Assembly (NCBI GenBank): GCA_023442755.1
Contig: JAEZXS010000404.1
Coordinates: 1-36,566, forward strand
Direction: 5' to 3'
Origin: Pseudomonadota bacterium
Lineage (GTDB): Bacteria > Desulfobacterota > Syntrophobacteria > Syntrophobacterales > Syntrophobacteraceae
DNA: 36,566 bases
Below the pieces are notes generated by a model. The model made no database searches, was not told where the DNA came from, and saw nothing but the letters and a program-made list of their open reading frames with translations. Position 1 is the stretch's first letter. Every line of letters starts with the position of its first letter. This document shows positions 31,681 to 36,566 of the stretch, piece after piece. A program made the translations under genes and the position numbers.

Positions 31681-31722
31681 AATCCGCGATAATCTGCGCA
31701 AATCCGTGAAATCTGTGGATAT
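31681..31722 (-). repeat. Inverted copy of the GCAGATTACGCAGATT segment
   Basis: AATCCGCGATAATCTGCGCA followed by AATCCGTGAAATCTGTGGAT is the reverse complement of the 31553-31593 segment, with a few changes. Tandem copy 2 and this segment could form a long hairpin. This is typical of dispersed bacterial repeats and carries no open frame. Confidence 0.65.
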
Positions 31723-32186
31723 ACTGCCTTTTAGTCCCGCAAACGCCAGCGGATCCACATCGAGGCTGCATGTCTCTCCCACAAAGCGCGGAACCCGCAT
31801 GGAATAAGATTCCCTCTTCCAACCAGTCCTGCCTAAATATGGACATTTATTACCGAATAGATACCTCAATCCAGCTAACATTTCGGATTTATTTTCAGAA
31901 GATCATGATGAACATGTTTTATAAGAAAAACAATATCTCAAACCACCATAATCCAATTATATAGATGCTATTATGACTCTAACATGTTACTGGCCGATAA
32001 TTGGTATCAAGTAATTAATAAGTCTATATGTCTAAGATATCATTTTATATTTATTTTTTTCAGAATATCGTCCGAATGAAAACGATGTGGTGGATATAGC
32101 AAATCTGATCCTGAAATGAATGCCGGGGAATTTCCCCCCAAAATGGATTTCCCGGCTCAACAACCGATCAACTTCAGGAGGAAACA
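31723..32186. other. AT-rich leader upstream of the first chemoreceptor
   Basis: This is the end of a 962-base stretch without a gene. The part from about 31830 to 32100 is strongly AT-rich, unlike the flanking DNA. It probably holds the promoter of the chemoreceptor gene. GCCGATAA at 31993-32000 is a perfect sigma-28 -10 sequence, but no TAAA lies 15 bases upstream, so this is only a candidate. Confidence 0.35.
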
Positions 32187-34118
32187 ATGGCTGGACACAA
32201 GAAAGGCGTTGGACGCGCGTCGCTTTCTTTCTCAGCAAAGATCGTCTGCCTGATGCTCTTAACCGTCCTGGTGGTGGGAGGCGCCACATTGCTTGCAGCA
32301 TCCCGCTTTTTCACGGCGGGGTTCAACGAGCAGGCGGAAACCGCGATAAGCAGGACAGCCGCGGCCGTTCAAAAGGAACTGGACGACTCGCTGGACAGGC
32401 TCAAGAAGAACGCTGTTTCCTTTGCCACACGTCCGGATCTTGCCGAGGCGGTCGATAAAAAGGACACAAAACGCCTTCAGGAGATTGCCAGGGCGCTGTT
32501 GAAAAACAATGGCCTCGAAGTCCTGACCATTGCCGACGACAAGGGGACTGTCCTTGCCCGCGGCCATTCGGAAAAGTTCGGCGACAGTGTCGCCAACCAG
32601 ATCAACGTGAAGAAGGCCCTGGCTGGGGAGGCCTCGGTAGGGCTGGAGGAAGGTTCCGTCGTGAAGTTTTCCATGCGCTCGGGCGCTCCCATCAAAGTCG
32701 ACGGGCGCATCGTCGGGACCATCACCCCGGGCCTGGACCTTACGTCCACGACTGCCTTCGTTGACAGCATCAAGCAGCAATTCAACGTGGAATGCACCAT
32801 CTTCAAAAATGACGAACGGGTCACGACTACCCTGGAAAAGGATGGAAAACGCCTGATCGGCACAAAGATGGATAACCCCCAGGTTATCGATATTGTGCTC
32901 CGGAAAGGGCAAAAGTTTCTCCATGAAAATACTATCGCAGGCCACGCCTACAATACGGCTTACTGGCCGCTGATAGGCGCCGACGGCAAGATAGCCGGGA
33001 TGGTCTTCATTGGGAGCGACAAGTCCATACTCGAAAAGACATCCATGACGGTCATCTCTGCCGTCATCATTGCCGGTCTCGTTATCGGCCTGTTCATGAT
33101 CACCGTCGGGTACTTTCTCGTTCGCTCCATGATCAAACCGATGCTCAAAGCAATGTCGGACCTGAATGCCGATGTCGATGAAGTGTCAACGGCCGCAGGC
33201 GTCCTGTCCTCATCCAGCCAGAAGATTGCGGAAGGCGCTTCCGAACAGGCCGCTTCCATAGAAGAGACATCTTCTTCTCTCGAAGAGATGTCATCCATGA
33301 CCAGGCAGAATGCCAACAATGCGGACCAGGCAAATTCCATAATCGGCGTGACGAAAGACACTGTCGCCAGAGCGGGCCAGTCCATGGAAAAACTGATCAC
33401 ATCGATGGGAGAGATCTCCCGGGCAAGCGAAGAGACTTCCAAGATCATCAAGACAATCGATGAGATCGCTTTCCAGACCAACCTGCTCGCCCTCAACGCG
33501 GCAGTCGAGGCTGCCCGTGCGGGAGAAGCGGGAGCAGGGTTTGCCGTCGTTGCCGACGAGGTGAGAAACCTGGCCATGCGGGCCGCCGAAGCGGCCAAGA
33601 ACACTGCCGGCCTCATCGAGGGGACAGTCAAGCGGGTGAAGGAAGGATCGAGCCTGGTGGAACAGACTGCAAAGGAGTTCATGGAGGTTTCTTCAAGCGT
33701 GGGCAAATCCAGCGAACTCGTCCATGAAATCTCAGCCGCCTCTCAGGAACAGGCCCAGGGCATAGAGCAGGTCAACCGGGCGGTAAACGAAATGGACAAG
33801 GTTGTCCAGCAAAACGCCGCGGAAACGGAAGAACTGGCTTCGGCGTCCGAGAAGATGAATTCCCAGGCCGTCAAGATGAAGCGCCTCGTGGGTCTTTTGA
33901 CATCCATGGTCCGCGGCGCCCGGGAGGAGGAAGCGGCCGTTGCCGCACAGCCGCCGAAAGGCGCAGCATGGACGCGAAAGGTTGAAGGAAAATCCACCAG
34001 GATGAGTCTCCCGGAGAAGAAGAACGCCGGCGCGAACGGCAACGGACACTGGGCTACGAAGGGCTCCAGCAACAAAATGTTGCCGGAAAAGCCGGCCCCT
34101 TTCGACACGGACTTGTAA
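32187..34118 (+). CDS. Methyl-accepting chemotaxis protein with double-Cache-type sensor
   Basis: This 643-residue chemoreceptor has a first membrane helix at about residues 17-39. A periplasmic sensor of about 245 residues follows (TIADDKGTVLARGHSEKFGD; GMVFIGSDKS), resembling the Cache_3-Cache_2 fusion. A second helix (ISAVIIAGLVIGLFMITVGY) comes next, with a HAMP-like linker and the signalling hairpin with EIAFQTNLLALNAAVEAARA. Methylation helices are recognisable by their Q/E/A pattern. There is no C-terminal NWETF-type pentapeptide; the protein ends PFDTDL. It starts at ATG 32187, with AGGAGG six bases upstream. The ligand is unknown; no chemotaxis genes are adjacent. Confidence 0.93.
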   Translation: MAGHKKGVGRASLSFSAKIVCLMLLTVLVVGGATLLAASRFFTAGFNEQAETAISRTAAAVQKELDDSLDRLKKNAVSFATRPDLAEAVDKKDTKRLQEIARALLKNNGLEVLTIADDKGTVLARGHSEKFGDSVANQINVKKALAGEASVGLEEGSVVKFSMRSGAPIKVDGRIVGTITPGLDLTSTTAFVDSIKQQFNVECTIFKNDERVTTTLEKDGKRLIGTKMDNPQVIDIVLRKGQKFLHENTIAGHAYNTAYWPLIGADGKIAGMVFIGSDKSILEKTSMTVISAVIIAGLVIGLFMITVGYFLVRSMIKPMLKAMSDLNADVDEVSTAAGVLSSSSQKIAEGASEQAASIEETSSSLEEMSSMTRQNANNADQANSIIGVTKDTVARAGQSMEKLITSMGEISRASEETSKIIKTIDEIAFQTNLLALNAAVEAARAGEAGAGFAVVADEVRNLAMRAAEAAKNTAGLIEGTVKRVKEGSSLVEQTAKEFMEVSSSVGKSSELVHEISAASQEQAQGIEQVNRAVNEMDKVVQQNAAETEELASASEKMNSQAVKMKRLVGLLTSMVRGAREEEAAVAAQPPKGAAWTRKVEGKSTRMSLPEKKNAGANGNGHWATKGSSNKMLPEKPAPFDTDL

Positions 34119-34257
34119 GCAGCGCGCCGGCTTCAGCTCTATTCATGACGCCACATGCTCGAAAGGCGGGCTCGACTCGAACCCGCCTTTCGCTTCTTCA
34201 AAAACTCCCACTGCAGCTTGCCTGTCCCCCGGGGAATCCTCCTGAGGAAGGATATTT

Positions 34258-34283
34258 CCGTGGGAGCGGCTTTCAGCCGCGAT
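34258..34283 (+). repeat. REP-like palindrome 1
   Basis: GTGGGAGCGGCTTTCAGCCGCGATG: a GTGG head followed by a palindrome GCGGCT...AGCCGC. This is the layout of REP sequences recognised by TnpA-REP (RAYT) proteins. No RAYT gene is in the window. Confidence 0.65.
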
Positions 34284-34565
34284 GAATTCAGCACCGGACT
34301 GCCGGGACAGTTTGTCGGAGGCTGAAGCATCTTCCCGTATTCAAAAGTGCTCAACGCTCTTGCATCAGCTCAAATTATGCCCGCTCTCGGCATCTCAAGT
34401 TTCCACCGACCGCAGTGTTCAGCCCTCTACCCTCAAAGCCTACAGCGGACTCCAGTGGCACGTACCGCAGCCCTGCAGGGTTCCTGCTTTCAGCGTCTGA
34501 TTGCCGAACCAGGACGTTATTACCCTACACAGGGTCATAAATAATTGTGAACAATGCCAAGCACC

Positions 34566-34659
34566 GTCATTCCGGCCTAATCACGCGTTCCGCGTGAGGA
34601 ATCCAGTGTTTTTTGAGCGCTTAACGCCTGTACCCCGGCCTCGTATTCGCCGGGGTGAC
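34566..34659 (+). repeat. GTCATTCCGGC-type palindromic repeat, copy 1
   Basis: A 94-base element begins GTCATTCCGGC and has GGAATCCAG in the middle. It ends GCCGGGGTGAC. It is the inverted, diverged partner of the element at 35180-35248. Such GTCATTCC/GGAATCCAG elements recur in many proteobacterial genomes. Confidence 0.6.
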
Positions 34660-34859
34660 GTTACGCGCAAAGATTATCTTCGGTATGTATAGTTCGATTC
34701 CCGAGGGCATGGATCATTTGCTGGATGGTCACAGAATCGGAGTGAACCGGCAGGAGGGAATAGGAGCGGTCCCTGGCTGTGGGCACCCGGCGCCTGCAGC
34801 AATTGACGTCGTCAGGCAGGCAGTGAGTCCCGGGTCTGGTGCCGTCGAGAATCAAGTAC

Positions 34860-34885
34860 TGTGGGAGAGGCTTTCAGCCTCGATG
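34860..34885 (+). repeat. REP-like palindrome 2
   Basis: GTGGGAGAGGCTTTCAGCCTCGATG has the same GTGG head and a compensated palindrome (AGGCT...AGCCT). The paired changes relative to copy 1 keep the stem, so it is likely maintained as structure. Confidence 0.6.
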
Positions 34886-34924
34886 TTTTTACAAGAAGGA
34901 GAGTGCACTTTGCTCAACCAAGTT

Positions 34925-34944
34925 CTTCTTCGCGGCCTTACCGC
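34925..34944 (+). repeat. CTTCTTCGCGGCCTTACCGC motif, copy 1
   Basis: The 20-base sequence recurs at 35041-35060 and, as 19 bases, at 35353-35371. A shorter GCCTTACCGC form is found in the tandem repeats near 31.4 kb. Confidence 0.6.
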
Positions 34945-34993
34945 TAGCAGGCTTCGTGCGGGAGAAGATCAATGCGCACCCTCGAAGACTAAG

Positions 34994-35017
34994 CATCGCG
35001 GCTGGAAGCACTCCCAC
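34994..35017 (-). repeat. REP-like palindrome 3, inverted
   Basis: CATCGCGGCTGGAAGCACTCCCAC is the inverted, partly degraded form of the REP-like element. Together with copy 2 it forms an opposed pair, as in BIME-type arrangements. Confidence 0.5.
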
Positions 35018-35040
35018 AGCAACATTGCATAAAGAAAGAT

Positions 35041-35060
35041 CTTCTTCGCGGCCTTACCGC
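35041..35060 (+). repeat. CTTCTTCGCGGCCTTACCGC motif, copy 2
   Basis: Identical 20-base copy of the motif at 34925. It is followed by a GCTTCGAGAGGGAGAA segment like the one after copy 1. Confidence 0.6.
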
Positions 35061-35135
35061 AACATAACAAGCTTCGAGAGGGAGAACAAAGAACCATGGT
35101 CCAGTCCCGTCCGAGTGTGCGCCATGATTGCCTGA

Positions 35136-35160
35136 TCGCGGCTGAAAGCCACTCAGACTG
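35136..35160 (-). repeat. REP-like palindrome 4, inverted
   Basis: GATCGCGGCTGAAAGCCACTCAG is a degraded inverted copy, the CCAC head being partly lost. Confidence 0.45.
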
Positions 35161-35179
35161 TTGAAAAAGCCCCCAATCC

Positions 35180-35248
35180 GTCACCCCGACGAAAGTCGGG
35201 GTCCAGAAGTACTTAAAAACGCTGGATTCCGGCTTTCGCCGGAACGAC
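35180..35248 (-). repeat. GTCATTCCGGC-type palindromic repeat, copy 2
   Basis: GTCACCCCGAC GAAA GTCGGGGTCCAG and CTGGATTCCGGC TTTC GCCGGAACGAC are two strong hairpins joined by an AT-rich linker. The whole is the inverted counterpart of 34566-34659. It has the look of a small mobile or MITE-like element, without terminal target duplication that I can see. Confidence 0.65.
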
Positions 35249-35279
35249 GATTACGATCATTTTAGAATTTGTCATCAAT

Positions 35280-35304
35280 CTGCGCGGCTGAAAGCCGCTC
35301 CCAC
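35280..35304 (-). repeat. REP-like palindrome 5, inverted
   Basis: TGCGCGGCTGAAAGCCGCTCCCAC is a complete inverted copy of the element at 34258. It faces copy 1 across the repeat region. Confidence 0.6.
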
Positions 35305-35352
35305 AAGATACCGGAACTATCCCGTAATTTTTGGAACTTCGCTCTTTTTCGC

Positions 35353-35371
35353 GTCTTCGCGGCCTTACCGC
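35353..35371 (+). repeat. CTTCGCGGCCTTACCGC motif, copy 3
   Basis: Third copy of the CTTACCGC-type motif, next to the 3' end of the second chemoreceptor gene. Confidence 0.5.
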
Positions 35372-35395
35372 AAGCTGAACCTGCGAAACGCGCGG

Positions 35396-36566
35396 CTAAA
35401 AAGCCTCCGGCCCATCCTCTTCCGGTGCGGCCAGGGCGGGGAAGGCGTCTCCGCGGGCTTTCGTTTTCTCCCCATCTGCCCGACATGCGGCATTGCCGAT
35501 CATGTCCCGGAGTTCTGAGACGAAGGTTCTCAGGTGCTCGGCCTGCATGTTCATTTCCTCGGATGCGGAAGCGGTTTCCTCGGCATTTGCCGCATTCGTC
35601 TGGACCACCTTGTCCATCTGGTTTACGGCGCGGCTGACCTGGTCGATTCCCTGGGCCTGCTCGTTCGAAGCCGCGTTGATCTCCACGAGCAAATCGTTCA
35701 TCTTTGCCGCCCGTTCCGCCACCTCGGAAAATTCCGAGCTGGTTTTCTGGACCATTTCCGATCCGTCCTTTACCTTGTCCATCGTTCCGGCAATGAGTGC
35801 GGCCGTATTTCTTGCGGCATCGGCCGCACGCATCGCGAGGTTTCGCACCTCGTCCGCTACGACGGCGAACCCGGCGCCGGCCTCTCCCGCTCTTGCCGCT
35901 TCGACGGCCGCATTGAGGGCCAGCAGGTTGGTCTGGAAGGCAATTTCGTCTATCGTCTTGATTATCTTGGAGGTTTCCTCGCTCGCCTTTGAGACCTCCC
36001 CCATTGAGGCCGTAAGGCCCTCCATGGACTGACCTGCCTTCGAGACCACCTGGGTGGTTTCCGCCATGAGCTTGTTGGCATGATTCGCGTGTTCGGCGTT
36101 CTGCCTGGTCATGGAGGCCATTTCCTCGAGAGACGATGTGGTTTGTTCGAGTGATGCGGCCTGTTCCGATGCGCCCTCCGCCAGTTCCTGGCTTGCCGAC
36201 GCCACATGGCTGGAGGCCGCGCCTACCCGCCCCGAGGCCTCCGCGAGCCCCGCGGTTATTTTCCCCAGCGGCCGGGTGATGCTTCGCGTGATGAACACGG
36301 CGCACAGCATGCCGAGAAGAACCGCCCCGATCAGGCCCATTATCATTGCACTGGTGGAGGAAACGGCATTGTCGACCGTCTGGTTTCCGATCCCGGCCGT
36401 CATATCCATTCCGGTGTCGGCTATTTTGTTCGTGAGAGCAAGGATTGTGTCCGCCGCTTCGTTCCGTCTGGCGTTCACGTCACCGAGGGCGCTCCATGCG
36501 GCAAGCAGATCGTCTATGGCTTTTCGATAGGCATTTGCGGCAGCCCGTGCCTTCTCGATCGTCCCC
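35396..36566 (-). CDS. Methyl-accepting chemotaxis protein, 5'-partial
   Basis: The frame stays open to the window edge, so the N-terminus is missing; an in-frame GTG at 36478 is not the true start. What remains is the end of a helical periplasmic domain (KARAAANAYRKAIDDLLAAW) of the four-helix-bundle type. A membrane helix follows (MIMGLIGAVLLGMLCAVFIT), then HAMP (RPLGKITAGLAEA) and the signalling domain with EIAFQTNLLALNAAVEAARA. The hairpin segment is nearly identical to the one in the upstream receptor, while the sensor domains differ. The end EEDGPEAF resembles a weak CheR-tether pentapeptide. It is convergent with the first chemoreceptor across the repeat region. Confidence 0.92.
   Translation of the reverse strand, partial: GTIEKARAAANAYRKAIDDLLAAWSALGDVNARRNEAADTILALTNKIADTGMDMTAGIGNQTVDNAVSSTSAMIMGLIGAVLLGMLCAVFITRSITRPLGKITAGLAEASGRVGAASSHVASASQELAEGASEQAASLEQTTSSLEEMASMTRQNAEHANHANKLMAETTQVVSKAGQSMEGLTASMGEVSKASEETSKIIKTIDEIAFQTNLLALNAAVEAARAGEAGAGFAVVADEVRNLAMRAADAARNTAALIAGTMDKVKDGSEMVQKTSSEFSEVAERAAKMNDLLVEINAASNEQAQGIDQVSRAVNQMDKVVQTNAANAEETASASEEMNMQAEHLRTFVSELRDMIGNAACRADGEKTKARGDAFPALAAPEEDGPEAF

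Larger units (their letters stand above)
34119..35395. other. Non-coding, repeat-dense intergenic region
   Basis: These 1,277 bases separate two convergent chemoreceptor genes. The region holds the REP-like palindromes, the CTTACCGC motifs and the two GTCATTCC-type elements listed separately. Short open frames (up to 125 codons) arise in the repeats, but none has a domain or a ribosome-binding site. The first hairpin after the upstream gene, around 34150-34190 (GAAAGGCGGG with CCCGCCTTTC), is probably its transcription terminator. Confidence 0.6.

Noticed and set aside
34282..35135. Several small plus-strand frames (60-125 codons) in the repeat region
   Set aside because: They are made of repeat sequence, without ribosome sites or domains.
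34925..35371. CRISPR-like look of the repeated CTTCTTCGCGGCCTTACCGC motif
   Set aside because: Only three copies at irregular spacing of over 100 bases, so not a CRISPR array.

Overview
The window looks like the chromosome of a GC-rich anaerobic Desulfobacterota/Deltaproteobacteria species, possibly Syntrophobacter-like. This placement is an inference. It rests on a four-part 2-oxoacid:acceptor oxidoreductase with its own NAD(P)/Fe-S subunit, a siroheme/Fe-S reductase-like protein, sigma-54 regulation, several cysteine-rich Fe-S proteins, two chemoreceptors and many universal stress proteins. No rRNA, tRNA, CRISPR array or complete insertion sequence was seen.

Region 1 (about 1-10.35 kb, all minus strand) is a probable inducible catabolic locus. 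In transcription order it holds a small siroheme/4Fe-4S protein with a PCP_red-type N-terminus, a PAS-AAA+-Fis sigma-54 activator, and then a gene run made of a flavin/Fe-S NAD(P) oxidoreductase, the alpha, beta and gamma subunits of a 2-oxoacid oxidoreductase (ATGA overlaps), an acyl-CoA ligase and an MFS carboxylate transporter. A -24/-12 promoter and two back-to-back 18-bp inverted repeats sit between the activator and the run. A plausible reading is uptake, CoA activation and oxidative decarboxylation of an organic acid; the substrate is unknown.

Region 2 (10.4-17.0 kb) carries a cyclopropane-fatty-acid synthase, a phosphoribosyltransferase, and a plus-strand run of a small membrane protein, hflK, hflC, a GT-A glycosyltransferase and a single-domain response regulator, closed by a strong hairpin.

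Region 3 (17.2-18.85 kb) is a visibly AT-richer island. It encodes a HicA-like toxin broken by a one-base frameshift, a HicB-like antitoxin with a C-terminal extension, and a SecB-like chaperone. This is the arrangement of a toxin-antitoxin-chaperone system. It is preceded by a promoter with a perfect palindrome between its -35 and -10 boxes.

Region 4 (18.85-23.2 kb, minus) has two universal stress proteins, a free-standing threonyl-tRNA synthetase editing-type domain, a PlsC-type acyltransferase and an exported M14 carboxypeptidase.

Region 5 (23.2-28.7 kb) mixes intact genes (membrane protein, PNPOx-like flavoprotein, Fe-S protein, gldA) with gene remains: a sigma-54 activator fragment, a beheaded SpoIID fragment, a truncated OprB-like porin and a broken Phd/YefM antitoxin with the first codons of a VapC-like toxin.

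Region 6 (28.7-36.6 kb) has a radical SAM protein, a serine-recombinase-like protein lacking the catalytic serine, an SDR dehydrogenase and two chemoreceptors (the second cut by the window end). Two long non-coding stretches hold tandem, inverted and REP-like repeats.
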